64,000 bases of DNA from JAEZJZ01 sp050949055 (GTDB lineage Bacteria > Bacillota > UBA994 > UBA5500). The notes below the pieces were generated by a model, which was not told where the DNA came from, did no database searches, and worked only from the letters and a program-made list of their open reading frames with translations. Below, piece after piece: positions 38,258 to 47,362 of the stretch. The DNA is taken from positions 620,001 to 684,000 of the forward strand of contig JBMNFA010000001.1 in the NCBI GenBank assembly GCA_050949055.1, given 5' to 3'. Position numbers and translations under genes: made by a program. Position 1 is the stretch's first letter, and every line of letters begins with the position of its first letter.

Positions 38258-38560
38258 TCAATTGATGGACATAATCCCCGAAAACCCGGTGATATCGAAT
38301 ATCTCTTTCACCGTCTCATTGGCACCAACGATTTGCATGTTGGTACCCAGAGCATTCACCTTTTTTTGGGCAGTCAGCAGCACCCGCAGTCCCGCACTGC
38401 TGATGTATTCTAATGCGGTGAAGTCGAATACCAAATTGACGGCTGCCCCGGTAAAGATGCAACTCAGTTCGTTGGCCAGCTGGCTGCTGGTCACCGTATC
38501 CAGCCTGCCCTGCAAAGTCAAGGTCGTCATGTTGCCACTCATGGTCTTGCTGATTTTCAT
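38258..38560 (-). CDS. STAS-domain anti-sigma factor antagonist
   Basis: 100 residues: LTLQGRLDTVTSSQLANEL and FDFTALEYISSAGLRVLL, with the phosphorylatable Ser in the ISSAGLR motif. SpoIIAA/RsbV-like. When unphosphorylated it should pull the kinase encoded next to it off its target. Downstream of the export operon on the same strand; probably co-transcribed. Confidence 0.92.
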   Translation of the reverse strand: MKISKTMSGNMTTLTLQGRLDTVTSSQLANELSCIFTGAAVNLVFDFTALEYISSAGLRVLLTAQKKVNALGTNMQIVGANETVKEIFDITGFSGIMSIN

Positions 38561-38608
38561 GGAGACTGTTCCCTCCTTCGCTTGCTCATTTGGATTGGTT
38601 CCGCATCG

Positions 38609-40783
38609 TCAAATCGTTTGCCGCTTGACCAAATCAAAGAAGAGCTCTTCTTTGGCCATTAGGGTCTCGTAATTCCCCTCCTCAACTATCTTGCCGCGGT
38701 CCAGGACCAAGATCCGGTCGCAGTGGCGGATGGTGGACAGCCGGTGCGCGATCACCACTCGGGTGCACTTGAGCGCAGCCAGATTATCGGACACCTGCCT
38801 TTGGGTGATATTGTCCAGGGCCGACGTGGCTTCATCGAAGTAAAGGATTCTGGGCTTGGACACAACCGCCCGGGCGATCAGCACCCTCTGGCGCTGCCCA
38901 CCGGAAAGGCCTCCGCCGCCCTCGCTGAGCATGGTGCGCATCCCCATCGGCATAGCCTGGATATCCTCGTCCAAACCGGCTATCCGCGCCGCGTCCCAGG
39001 CATCCTCCAATGTCTTCCAGGGGGCTGTGATGATAATGTTGGAGAAGATGTCTCCGGAGAACAGCTTGCCGTTTTGCAGGTCAACACCGATGCATTGACG
39101 TAAGGAGCGCAGATCGAGGCTATCCAGGTCGTGCCCGTCATAGTAGATGGCCCCAGTTTCCGGCTGCTCAAAACCCAAGAGCAACCGCATCAGGGTTGAC
39201 TTGCCACAGCCAGTTTTTCCGACGATAGCTACGTATTCCCCTGGACGAATCTTGAAGCTGATGTCGTCCAAAATGGCGGGACCGTCCTTCAGATAGCGAA
39301 AGGTAAGGTGGTTGACTTCTATGTTGCCGAAAAGAGTGCTAACGATTTTCTTGCTGGCGCTGTTTTCCGGAAGCGTGCTCAAGATTGGCTGCACCATCTC
39401 CAACAAGGGTTTGATGGCAGCGACTGTCGTCGCAATACCTCCCAGAGCCATGATGGCCCCGCTCACTGCTCCATAGGCGACGATAAATGCCATATAATCG
39501 GCGGGAGAAACGCGGGATATGCCGGCAAAATAGTAGAGAACGAGACCGCCGCCCATGGTGATCAAAGTGGAAATGGCCGAGTTGATGCGCAGAATCAGCG
39601 GGGGAGAGTAGGTCAGTTTGCCCTCTTCTTTATACAGGTTGGCCCACTTGGCGAAGGCACGCTTTTCAGCCCCGGCCAGCTTGATCTTCTGGACACCGCT
39701 GAACAGGGCATAGACCAGACCGGAGAGTTTGGCGCTCAACTGCATTTTGCGGCGGGAATTGTTCATCTGCAGCAGTGTGCTCGCGATGGAAAAGATGAGC
39801 ATGGTGAGAATAGTCAGCATTGCTGGGGTGACCAGGGTCGGGGCATAGTTCCCCATCTGGAACAGGTACACAAAGGAGAACAGCGCAGTCAGTCCGGTGG
39901 TCAATACCGCATTGGAGAGCATCTCGCACAAGCTAGAGATGCTCATGATCCGGCTGCTCAGCTCGCCGGCCGAATAATCCTTAAAGAATGAGGCGGGTAA
40001 AGAGAACACCCGCATCATCGAGGCGCTTTGGACTGAGAGGGTGATCTTGTCGCGAACCCGAGCCAGCAGTATGCTTCTGGTAATGCCAAACAAAGTGGAC
40101 CCAAAGGTAGCTCCCAACACCAACGCTGTCACGGGCAGGATATCGCTCTTCTGGCCGGAAGGAACCACACTGTCGAAGATTTGCTTGTTCATAAACGGCA
40201 GGAACATGCCCAGCAGGGAAACCAGCAGGCTGGCAGCCAACACGAAGGCAATATCAGCCAACGATATGCTGGTAAGCATGAACTTTCCCAAGTCAACTAG
40301 ATTGAGCCGCTTGGCAGGCAAGGGGCGGTAGAAGCAAAAGGCATCAGAGTTGATCCCTTTAGCCGTCTTATGGTTGACCTTGACCAGTTTCCCGGTTCGT
40401 GGGTCCCTGTAGCGATACCCCGCAATTCTCGACGGCAAGATAGCGATCACGTCGCCGTCTACCGTACTGCCCAACAGGGCACCGGCGCCATCCCTCCACC
40501 AACTGCCTACCAGCTCCACCCGCCTGCGCATCACCCCGGACGGACGCAGCATGTATTCCAGCTGAGCTTGCATATCGGTGATCAAGTCGGGGACAGGCGG
40601 AACGGTGGCACCCAGGTAGACCAAGATCTCCTCAATGGCGCCCCGAGAAGCCAAGTCTTGATCGACGAGACCCCGCGCACTCAAACCCAGAATAGACACC
40701 AAGTCAGCAAAGGCTCCCTCAAACATCTGACGGTCCATGTCCCGCCTGGTATTTAGTTGGTTATCGAAGATATTGAAGCTCAT
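38609..40783 (-). CDS. ABC transporter, permease-ATPase fusion (NHLM-type bacteriocin export, second transporter)
   Basis: 724 residues. A cytosolic N-terminal region of about 150 residues without a peptidase domain (LSARGLVDQDLASRGAIEEIL in parts), six transmembrane helices (about 165-440), then ATPase with Walker A GKTGCGKST, LSGGQRQRVLIARAVV signature and ILYFDEATSALD Walker B. It corresponds to the second, peptidase-less ABC protein of NHLM (nitrile-hydratase-leader microcin) loci. Encoded 14 bp after the C39 transporter gene; may act as a heterodimer with it. Confidence 0.88.
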   Translation of the reverse strand: MSFNIFDNQLNTRRDMDRQMFEGAFADLVSILGLSARGLVDQDLASRGAIEEILVYLGATVPPVPDLITDMQAQLEYMLRPSGVMRRRVELVGSWWRDGAGALLGSTVDGDVIAILPSRIAGYRYRDPRTGKLVKVNHKTAKGINSDAFCFYRPLPAKRLNLVDLGKFMLTSISLADIAFVLAASLLVSLLGMFLPFMNKQIFDSVVPSGQKSDILPVTALVLGATFGSTLFGITRSILLARVRDKITLSVQSASMMRVFSLPASFFKDYSAGELSSRIMSISSLCEMLSNAVLTTGLTALFSFVYLFQMGNYAPTLVTPAMLTILTMLIFSIASTLLQMNNSRRKMQLSAKLSGLVYALFSGVQKIKLAGAEKRAFAKWANLYKEEGKLTYSPPLILRINSAISTLITMGGGLVLYYFAGISRVSPADYMAFIVAYGAVSGAIMALGGIATTVAAIKPLLEMVQPILSTLPENSASKKIVSTLFGNIEVNHLTFRYLKDGPAILDDISFKIRPGEYVAIVGKTGCGKSTLMRLLLGFEQPETGAIYYDGHDLDSLDLRSLRQCIGVDLQNGKLFSGDIFSNIIITAPWKTLEDAWDAARIAGLDEDIQAMPMGMRTMLSEGGGGLSGGQRQRVLIARAVVSKPRILYFDEATSALDNITQRQVSDNLAALKCTRVVIAHRLSTIRHCDRILVLDRGKIVEEGNYETLMAKEELFFDLVKRQTI

Positions 40784-40797
40784 AGATCCAGCCTCCG

Positions 40798-42945
40798 TTA
40801 CTCGCTGCTGACTAGCTGGGCGTAGCGACCGCCTCGTGCGTATAGCTCAGCATGGGTCCCCCGTTCCACCACCAGTCCCTTATCCAACACCACGATCTCA
40901 TCGCAGTCGCGAATGGTGGAAAGCCTGTGGGCAATGATGATGCAGGTCGCTCCAATATTGCGGATGTTTTTCATCACCTGTTCCTCTGTTCTGGCATCGA
41001 GCGCGCTGGTGGCCTCGTCCAGGATAATCACAGTGGGTTCCTGGGCCAGCACGCGGGCAATCTCAAAGCGCTGACTTTGTCCTCCAGAGAAGTTCTTGCC
41101 GCCCTCTTTGATCACGTGGAGATAACCGGCCGGGCGGGAGACAACCGTATCATGAATGTCCGCATCCCGGGCTGCCAGGATCACGGCGAAATCCTCAATG
41201 GATGGGTCCCACATGCGGATGTTGTTGGCCACCGTGTCTTCAAACAAGGTGATCTCCTGATCCACCATCGCCACAGAGCTCTTGATGACATTCGGAGCAA
41301 TCTGCTCGCGGCATTTTCCGTCAAACGAAATTTCGCCGGCCCATGGTTTGTACAGCCCGGTGATCAGCTTGGCCAGAGTGGATTTGCCACTGCCGCTGCC
41401 ACCGACGATAGCAACGGTCGCCCCTGGCTGAACAGAAAGGGAGAAATCCTTGATCAGCGGCTGCGACAACTTGTTGTAGCCGAAGGTAATGCTCTTAACC
41501 TCCAGCCTCCCGGAAAGCTTCTCCAGTGGCTGATCGCCTGCTGCCCCGTGTTCCTGTTCCACCACGTCAGTCCGATAGTTCAGCACGTCTTCCACCCGTT
41601 CCATTGACGAGCGCATGGTAATGAAACTTTGGCCCACGTCGATCAGCTGATTGACAGGAGACAGGAATGAGTATAGAAAGCCTTGAAAAGCCAGCAGCAT
41701 ACCGAGACTAAAGACGCCGTCCAGAATCAGATAAACCCCCGCCATCAGCACGGCAATGTTCGCTATTTCCTGCAGGAGCGCAGGGATGGCACCGAAATAC
41801 TGCGTTAACCTGGCGATCGCTACATTGGCATTATGCTGTTTGGCGTAATACCCTGACCAACGCTCAAAAGACCCGTTCTCTGCGCCCGATGCCTTGATCG
41901 TCTCGATCATCTCGATGCTGGACATGGTCGCCCCGGCCAGCTTGCCGCCGCTGGCCTGCGCTATGCGGCTCAGGTTGACTTGTTTCAAGGCAGCTAATCG
42001 CATCAGCGCCATGTTCAAAATGGCCGCCGCTACGCCGATGATGGTCAGGAGGGGGCTGTAGTTGATCATGACGGTGAGATAAAACACCAATAGACAGATG
42101 TTCATCAGCACCGGGGCTAACTTGCGGATCAGTGTGCCGGCAATCTGTTGATTGACCCCTTGCCGGGAGACTATGTCACCGGCAAAGCGTTGGGCGAAGA
42201 ACTCCACTGGCAACCTCAGGACATGCCACATGAATTCTGCGTTAGCCGTGATGGCAAAGCGACCCTCTATTTTTAGCCAGTACACCGCTTCCAGCAGGGC
42301 TACTACAAACCGCATCATCAAGGTCAGTCCCATCGCGCCGATAAAAGGCAGCAACCATTCTGGGTTTCTGCCCGAGAGAATGTTGTCCATGAAGATGCGA
42401 GAGAACAGCGGGGTCACCAACCCCAGCACGGCAGAGAGAATGCCAGTCAGGACCACAAAGATGAAAGGCAGCAGCGCTCCTTTCATTCGCTTCCTGGCAA
42501 ACCCGAGGACGCTCTTGGGTTTGCCTCCCGCCTGGAATTCCTCGGTCAGGTCAAACCGCAGGACAATGCCGGTGAAGGCTTTATCGAATTCCTCCCAGGG
42601 CACCTCCACAGTGCCGCGTCCGGGATCATTGATCACCGCTTTGGCTTTCTTGAAACCGTTCAGCACCACAAAATGATTGAAGTTCCAATGGATAATCGCC
42701 GGCAGAGTGATCTGCCTCAGAGCCTCCGGTTCCATTCGGTAACCCCTGGCGTCCAGTCCATACGCTCGGGCGGCTCTAACGATATTTCTGGCGCTGGAAC
42801 CGTCCCGGGATACCCCACAATCGGTGCGCACTTGCTCCAGGGGCAACCACCTGCCATAGTAGGCGAGCACCATACAAAGACAAGCCGCACCGCACTCCAG
42901 CGTCTCCATCTGCATCACCACGGGTACTTTGGCTACCTTTGCCAT
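40798..42945 (-). CDS. C39 peptidase-containing ABC transporter (double-glycine peptide exporter)
   Basis: 715 residues. N-terminal C39 cysteine peptidase with Cys18 in LECGAAC, His91 in NFNHFVVL and Asp107 in NDPGRG; then six transmembrane helices and an ATPase domain with GGSGSGKST, FSGGQSQRFEIARVL and IILDEATSALD. The peptidase should cut precursors A and B after VGGG or VGAG while exporting the core. Middle gene of the export operon, 14 bp from both neighbours. Confidence 0.95.
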   Translation of the reverse strand: MAKVAKVPVVMQMETLECGAACLCMVLAYYGRWLPLEQVRTDCGVSRDGSSARNIVRAARAYGLDARGYRMEPEALRQITLPAIIHWNFNHFVVLNGFKKAKAVINDPGRGTVEVPWEEFDKAFTGIVLRFDLTEEFQAGGKPKSVLGFARKRMKGALLPFIFVVLTGILSAVLGLVTPLFSRIFMDNILSGRNPEWLLPFIGAMGLTLMMRFVVALLEAVYWLKIEGRFAITANAEFMWHVLRLPVEFFAQRFAGDIVSRQGVNQQIAGTLIRKLAPVLMNICLLVFYLTVMINYSPLLTIIGVAAAILNMALMRLAALKQVNLSRIAQASGGKLAGATMSSIEMIETIKASGAENGSFERWSGYYAKQHNANVAIARLTQYFGAIPALLQEIANIAVLMAGVYLILDGVFSLGMLLAFQGFLYSFLSPVNQLIDVGQSFITMRSSMERVEDVLNYRTDVVEQEHGAAGDQPLEKLSGRLEVKSITFGYNKLSQPLIKDFSLSVQPGATVAIVGGSGSGKSTLAKLITGLYKPWAGEISFDGKCREQIAPNVIKSSVAMVDQEITLFEDTVANNIRMWDPSIEDFAVILAARDADIHDTVVSRPAGYLHVIKEGGKNFSGGQSQRFEIARVLAQEPTVIILDEATSALDARTEEQVMKNIRNIGATCIIIAHRLSTIRDCDEIVVLDKGLVVERGTHAELYARGGRYAQLVSSE

Positions 42946-42959
42946 TGCTTCACCTGCTT

Positions 42960-43538
42960 CTACCTGAATAACAACTCATACGGCTTTCTAGCCCTGACCA
43001 CCACCAAGAGGTCGCAATAAGAACCACTGGTCACCGCCACTGCCTCTCCCCTTTTGGACGACCAATGCAATCCTCCATCGGCTTTGTCCAGAGTGACCAA
43101 TACTTGCACCATACTTCCCTCAGCAAGCAGTTGCTGCACATATTGCGCATCGCCAAAGGTCTCTGCCAGTTCCGACACGGTCACGGGCCGCGCTCCGATG
43201 CTGGCCACCCGGCCAAGAATGTAGCCGTACTCCTGACGAGGCGCGTAGTCAGGCGACACCTGAACTTCCATCCCGAGAGCGAGCCTTCTCGATGCGTTCA
43301 TGGGTACAAAAGAATAAACTGCCATGTCTGACCCCCCATGGGCAAATACCACACCGGTAAGGGGCAGCGTCTCCGGGATGCTGCCAGTATAAGCCCAGAT
43401 CGCTCCCGCGGTCAGCAAAGCCAGCAGCCCCAGCAGGACGAGCCAAACCCCTGGGTTAATGATTCTGACGTATTCGTTCAGCTGCTCGGGCGAGGATATC
43501 CTCTCCAATGAGCTCTTGCGAAAAATGCTGCTTTGCAC
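42960..43538 (-). CDS. HlyD-like secretion protein of the peptide exporter (NHLM type)
   Basis: 192 residues: a short cytosolic tail (FRKSSLERISSPEQLNEYVRI), one transmembrane helix (LVLLGLLALLTAGAIWAYTG), then a beta-rich domain as in NHLM secretion proteins, shorter than normal HlyD because the coiled-coil hairpin is missing. It likely docks on the ABC transporter at the outer face of the membrane. First gene of the export operon; GTG start with AAAGGAGGG about 13 nt upstream. Confidence 0.85.
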   Translation of the reverse strand: MQSSIFRKSSLERISSPEQLNEYVRIINPGVWLVLLGLLALLTAGAIWAYTGSIPETLPLTGVVFAHGGSDMAVYSFVPMNASRRLALGMEVQVSPDYAPRQEYGYILGRVASIGARPVTVSELAETFGDAQYVQQLLAEGSMVQVLVTLDKADGGLHWSSKRGEAVAVTSGSYCDLLVVVRARKPYELLFR

Positions 43539-44008
43539 GGTTCGTTCCAGCCCTCCTTTTGCTCAACTACGACACAACCCGGATAGCCAGCTGCCGACTT
43601 GCCTGCCAGCGCTGCTCTCAGCCAAACCCCACCATAGAGAGAAAAGCCCCTGCACGAAAGAATGCTGGGGGAAAGCAGAGAAGCAAGGAGGAAAGCAGCC
43701 CTTGCTCTTTTCCCACCACTCAAAGATAGCTTTGTCTGCGCCTGCAGCCATCGCCATGGAGTGGACGCGCGGAAGAGAAGAACCGGCTCATGGAAAACTG
43801 CCCCTCTGGCAGGGCTCAGCCATGGCCTGTACCTCCGCCGACACCAGTCAGCAACCGCATCCTACGGGATGTGGCGTATCATATCACCCGTCTAATTCCC
43901 CTGATCCTTTTGACTCACCCGTAAGGCCAAGGCTTACGCGTTGTTTTACACATTTGATCGCCCAACGCTCCATGGCTACCTCGGCCGTAAAACAGGCCTG
44001 CTATCTGC
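43539..44008 (-). other. long untranslated leader of the export operon
   Basis: About 470 bp between site C and the secretion gene. Small minus-strand frames are present, for example a 29-codon frame from about 43973 (MERWAIKCVKQ) after GAGGT and a 64-codon frame at 43563-43757, but none resembles precursors A or B. A regulatory leader or eroded precursor gene are both possible. Confidence 0.35.
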
Positions 44009-44043
44009 ATCGTATAACAGGGGGACTAACAAAACGACTAACA
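44009..44043 (-). promoter_or_regulatory. promoter of the export operon with shared direct-repeat element (site C)
   Basis: Minus strand TGTTAG-TCGTTT-TGTTAG (44026-44043), 11 bp, then TACGAT (44009-44014). Near-identical to site B over about 35 bp including TCCCCCTGT and ATGCA. Confidence 0.6.
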
Positions 44044-44227
44044 TGGTGACGGCAGCACGGGACACGGTATCCGGCCTACGAAGTCCCATGTTCTCATTCT
44101 GAGACCACCAGCGATGACTGATCGCCCCCTACCCCTTCGGTTTGCTGGAGTTGCTCGGCGGTCAGGGTTTTCTCTTCCGCAAATAGCCGCATTTAGCGAC
44201 AGAACAGTGCAGAATCGCTGCGGACGG

Positions 44228-44420
44228 ATGGTGGGGCTGGTGCGCGCAGGCACAGTTTTTTATGAACACCCTGGCCAGGGGAACAGCGAAGTCGCCCTGC
44301 GGGATGAAGTAGTGTTTATCCTTGAAGAAACAGACCGGTTTGTGCGAGTGGAGCGGTCTTATAGCCATTACTGGGTTGCCCAGAATGACATCGTCCGCTG
44401 CAACCCTTGGAAAGAACAGC
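44228..44420 (+). pseudogene. possible SH3-like domain remnant
   Basis: The frame from ATG 44228 reads MVGLVRAGTVFYEHPGQGNS then EVALRDEVVFILEETDRFVR and VERSYSHYWV, which looks like a bacterial SH3 repeat. The frame then runs on into the tRNA-Val gene, so it has no proper end. Probably the tail of a lost cell-wall protein. Confidence 0.3.
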
Positions 44421-44500
44421 GATGGCCGCTACGGAGAATGGCCTGCAGAGCTGAACCCTTTACTACCGTTGCATTACTCTTACAGTTTCAGCGGAAAGAC

Positions 44501-44536
44501 GAAAATGCCACCGAGGCTTCAAAAGCTCGGTGGCAT
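44501..44536 (-). terminator. terminator of the tRNA operon
   Basis: Minus strand ATGCCACCGAG-CTTTTGAAGC-CTCGGTGGCAT, 11-bp stem, then TTTTC. Lies 14 nt after tRNA-Val(GAC). Confidence 0.9.
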
Positions 44537-44549
44537 CGTTGTTTTCATA

Positions 44550-44626
44550 TGGTGGGAGCAACAGGGATCGAACCTGTGACCTCTACCGTGTCAAGGTAGC
44601 GCTCATCCCAACTGAGCTATGCCCCC
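44550..44626 (-). tRNA. tRNA-Val (anticodon GAC)
   Basis: Cloverleaf with AGCTCAGTTGGGATGAGCGC D arm, TACC-TTGACAC-GGTA anticodon arm and GGTTCGATCCC T arm; CCA encoded. Last gene of the seven-tRNA operon. Confidence 0.95.
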
Positions 44627-44635
44627 ATGTATAGA

Positions 44636-44724
44636 TGGTGCCGAGGACCGGAATCGAACCGGTACGAATCTCACGATCCGCGGGATTTTAAGTCCCGTGC
44701 GTCTGCCTGTTCCGCCACCTCGGC
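44636..44724 (-). tRNA. tRNA-Leu (anticodon TAA)
   Basis: 89 nt with the long variable arm of a class II tRNA; anticodon arm GGGAC-TTAAAAT-CCC; acceptor GCCGAGG/CCTCGGC; CCA encoded. Confidence 0.95.
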
Positions 44725-44731
44725 GAAGAAG

Positions 44732-44806
<75 letters not shown>

Positions 44807-44843
44807 TTAATAGCCGCAGCGCGATCGGGATAGATGATACAAA

Positions 44844-44918
44844 TGGAGCGGAAGACGAGATTCGAACTCGCGACCCTCGCCTTGGCAAGGCGATGCTCTA
44901 CCGCTGAGCTACTTCCGC
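44844..44918 (-). tRNA. tRNA-Gly (anticodon GCC)
   Basis: Anticodon arm TCGCC-TTGCCAA-GGCGA; acceptor GCGGAAG/CTTCCGC, discriminator U; CCA encoded. Confidence 0.95.
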
Positions 44919-44925
44919 ATGATAA

Positions 44926-45001
<76 letters not shown>

Positions 45002-45010
45002 GAAAGAAAA

Positions 45011-45086
45011 TGGCGGTGCCGAAGGGAATCGAACCCTCGATCTCCGGCGTGACAGGCCGGCATGTTAACCGCTACACCACGGCACC
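45011..45086 (-). tRNA. tRNA-Asp (anticodon GTC)
   Basis: Anticodon arm CCGGC-CTGTCAC-GCCGG; acceptor GGTGCCG/CGGCACC; CCA encoded. Confidence 0.95.
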
Positions 45087-45097
45087 ATGTTATTGAA

Positions 45098-45173
45098 TGG
45101 TGGGCACAACAGGGCTCGAACCTGTGACCCCCTGCTTGTAAGGCAGGTGCTCTCCCAACTGAGCTATGCGCCC
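45098..45173 (-). tRNA. tRNA-Val (anticodon TAC)
   Basis: Anticodon arm CTGCC-TTACAAG-CAG region; acceptor GGGCGCA; CCA encoded. First gene of the operon, 14 nt after the -10 element. Confidence 0.95.
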
Positions 45174-45186
45174 GTGACAGTTTCTA

Positions 45187-45215
45187 ATTATACAAGAAGC
45201 CTCTGCAATCGTCAA
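45187..45215 (-). promoter_or_regulatory. promoter of the seven-tRNA operon
   Basis: TTGACG (45210-45215), 17-bp spacer, TATAAT (45187-45192) on the minus strand. Confidence 0.9.
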
Positions 45216-45561
45216 GCTCGCTTTGAGGGCTTCGGTTTGAGTGAACAGATGCTGGCCCGAAAAGGCTGTTTATAAAAGGAGTTTAGTCCAAAGAGAGTAC
45301 AAACGCGCGTAGAGACAAGTATAACAGCACCATCCCCGACTGTAAACGGACAACATTTTACATGCATTCATCGGGCAAGAAAATGTCGGAGGCAAGCACC
45401 GATAACTGTATTTGCACAAACCGAGTGAGCCACGTGCCTGCTCCGCCATTCCTGTGCGCCAAGCCACATGCCTGCAGATTGACCTCTGGAGCTCACGCAA
45501 ATCGAAGAACGATGAGCTAGTCCACTGGCACTCTGTTACAGAAGATGTCATGGATACTCTC
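45216..45561. other. spacer between two tRNA units, no gene seen
   Basis: About 350 bp. Short frames occur but have no ribosome site or family resemblance. No further tRNA found. Confidence 0.5.
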
Positions 45562-45600
45562 TTGAAAATAATAAAGAGCTATCAAAAACCCGATAGCTCT
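45562..45600 (-). terminator. terminator after tRNA-Arg
   Basis: Minus strand AGAGCTATC-GGGTTTTT-GATAGCTCT, 9-bp stem, followed by TTATTATTTT. Confidence 0.9.
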
Positions 45601-45611
45601 GATTCTGCAGA

Positions 45612-45686
45612 TGGTACGCCCGAGAGGAATCGAACCTCCGCACCCAGATCCGGAGTCTGGTGCTCTATCCACTGAGCTACGGGCGT
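45612..45686 (-). tRNA. tRNA-Arg (anticodon CCG)
   Basis: Anticodon arm CCAGA-CTCCGGA-TCTGG; acceptor ACGCCCG/CGGGCGT; CCA encoded. Has its own promoter and terminator. Confidence 0.93.
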
Positions 45687-45705
45687 GTGCCAATGACACT
45701 TGATT

Positions 45706-45734
45706 ATTATACACAAAGGGAGCGGAACTGGCAA
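45706..45734 (-). promoter_or_regulatory. tRNA-Arg promoter
   Basis: TTGCCA (45729-45734), 17-bp spacer, TATAAT (45706-45711) on the minus strand. Confidence 0.88.
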
Positions 45735-45778
45735 GCAGACGCCAGCTGTTATCATTTGACTCACGTGCAGCCTTGCTG

Positions 45779-47170
45779 CTACTTCAACTCAGATACCAGC
45801 CGTTTAAAGACTCTCCCCCGTTGTTCAAAGTCTTTATACATGTCAAAACTGGCGCAAGCCGGTGACAGGAGAACGGATTCACCTGGTTGCGCCTGCTGGC
45901 GGCACCAAAGCACAGCCTCTTCCATTGACTTAAACTTGCGCACAGCCAAAGCGTTGTGATCAAGACTAGAAACTGCTTGCGCGATTTTGTCGGCCGTCTC
46001 ACCGATCAACGCCAGCGCCCGCACCTTGCCCTGCATGGCCTCGGCCAACGACTGAAAAGGGATTTTCTTGTCATAGCCGCCGGCCACCAGAACAACCGAT
46101 CCCGGCAATGCATTCAGTGCAGCGACGGTGCTGGCGGGAGAAGTGGCTTTGGAGTCATTATAATACTTCACTCCTGACAGTTCTCGCACAAATTCCAGGC
46201 GATGCTCCACCCCGACAAAGGTGGTGACTGCTTGCCTGATGGATGCTAAGCTGGCTCCACGCGCCCAGGCGACTGCCGCCGCAGCCAACACATTCTCTAC
46301 ATTGTGCCAGCCCGGCAGCACCAATTCCTGCACCCCACACACGGGCATCACCCGGCCAGCCTCCACCAGGACGATCTGGTCACCCTGCAAGCATGCGCCC
46401 TGGCTGACGGTCTCCTGTCGGCTGAACCAGACGATACGCCCCGGCGCAGACGCAGCGAGCTGACGGGTGAGATAGTTGTCCCCATTGAGAACCAGCAGGG
46501 CATCGTCAGTTTGGTGCTTGAGTATGTTTGCTTTGGCGCTGATGTACTCCTCCATGGAACGATGGTAATCCAGGTGGTTGGGGCTCAAGTTGGTTACCAG
46601 GGCAGTGTGTGGGCTTTCGCGCATGCCCAGCAACTGAAAGCTGCTCAGTTCCAGCACGATCTCGGCAGTTTCACCAATGCCCAGCACCTCCTCCACCAGC
46701 GAGCGGCCAATGTTGCCTCCCAGATGGACTCTGCGTCCGTCGGCCCGCAAAATCTCGGCAATCAGGGCCGTGGTGGTAGTCTTCCCCTGGCTGCCGGTGA
46801 TGCCGGTGATGGGAGCGGCAGCCAATGAGAAGACCAGCTCTATCTCACTGGTCACCTGCGATCCGGCAGCAGCTGCTGCCAGCAAGGCTGGCACGTCTGG
46901 CCGCATGCCTGGCGTGCGGAACAACAGTTGACAGCGCTGCAAGTCTGCCAGATAGTCTGCTCCCAGCTGATACTCGATCGGCAGCCCCTGGAGAGCCGTC
47001 AGCACGTCGGTCAGCTCTTCCCGAGGTTTGCGATCACAAGCCACCACCCGGCAGCCTGCCTGCAGTAAGAAACGAATCAGCGGGACACCGCTGCGCAATC
47101 CAATGCCAATCACCGCCGCTCGCTTACCCTGCAACGAGCTGAGCACAGCCTGTTGGCGTTCTGTCAGCAT
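45779..47170 (-). CDS. murD: UDP-N-acetylmuramoylalanine--D-glutamate ligase
   Basis: 463 residues, normal length. N-terminal UDP-binding fold (KRAAVIGIGLRSGVPLIRFL in parts), ATP loop GITGSQGKTTTTALI, LELSSFQL, NLSPNHLDYH, and the C-terminal domain start VEHRLEFVRELSGVKYYNDSKATSP in parts. Adds D-Glu to UDP-MurNAc-L-Ala in the cytosol. It stands alone, outside a dcw cluster. Confidence 0.96.
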   Translation of the reverse strand: MLTERQQAVLSSLQGKRAAVIGIGLRSGVPLIRFLLQAGCRVVACDRKPREELTDVLTALQGLPIEYQLGADYLADLQRCQLLFRTPGMRPDVPALLAAAAAGSQVTSEIELVFSLAAAPITGITGSQGKTTTTALIAEILRADGRRVHLGGNIGRSLVEEVLGIGETAEIVLELSSFQLLGMRESPHTALVTNLSPNHLDYHRSMEEYISAKANILKHQTDDALLVLNGDNYLTRQLAASAPGRIVWFSRQETVSQGACLQGDQIVLVEAGRVMPVCGVQELVLPGWHNVENVLAAAAVAWARGASLASIRQAVTTFVGVEHRLEFVRELSGVKYYNDSKATSPASTVAALNALPGSVVLVAGGYDKKIPFQSLAEAMQGKVRALALIGETADKIAQAVSSLDHNALAVRKFKSMEEAVLWCRQQAQPGESVLLSPACASFDMYKDFEQRGRVFKRLVSELK

Positions 47171-47335
47171 GCAAACACCACCCCTATCTCAGCAATCGAG
47201 TCTGTCACTTGTTTCCACAGCAAGAACTGAAGCTATACGAAGCTGATCAATATCTATTCTTTCGGTGATCGCGCTGATCATTCCTGCTCAGGCTGTATGC
47301 CACACCACCAGCAGCAATCCAACGCACAGTAAATG

Positions 47336-47362
47336 CAGAAAGCTGCCGCGAGTGGCAGCTTC
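47336..47362 (-). terminator. terminator of the B12 mutase operon
   Basis: AAGCTGCC-ACTCGC-GGCAGCTT, 8-bp stem, then TCTG; starts right at the stop codon of the MutL/GlmL gene. Confidence 0.75.

Noticed and set aside
43563..43757. Possible third precursor peptide in the export operon leader
   Set aside because: No ELSPEEL or double-glycine motif and no alignment to precursors A or B.
45270..45675. Frames between the tRNA units
   Set aside because: They run through tRNA genes or terminators and lack ribosome sites.
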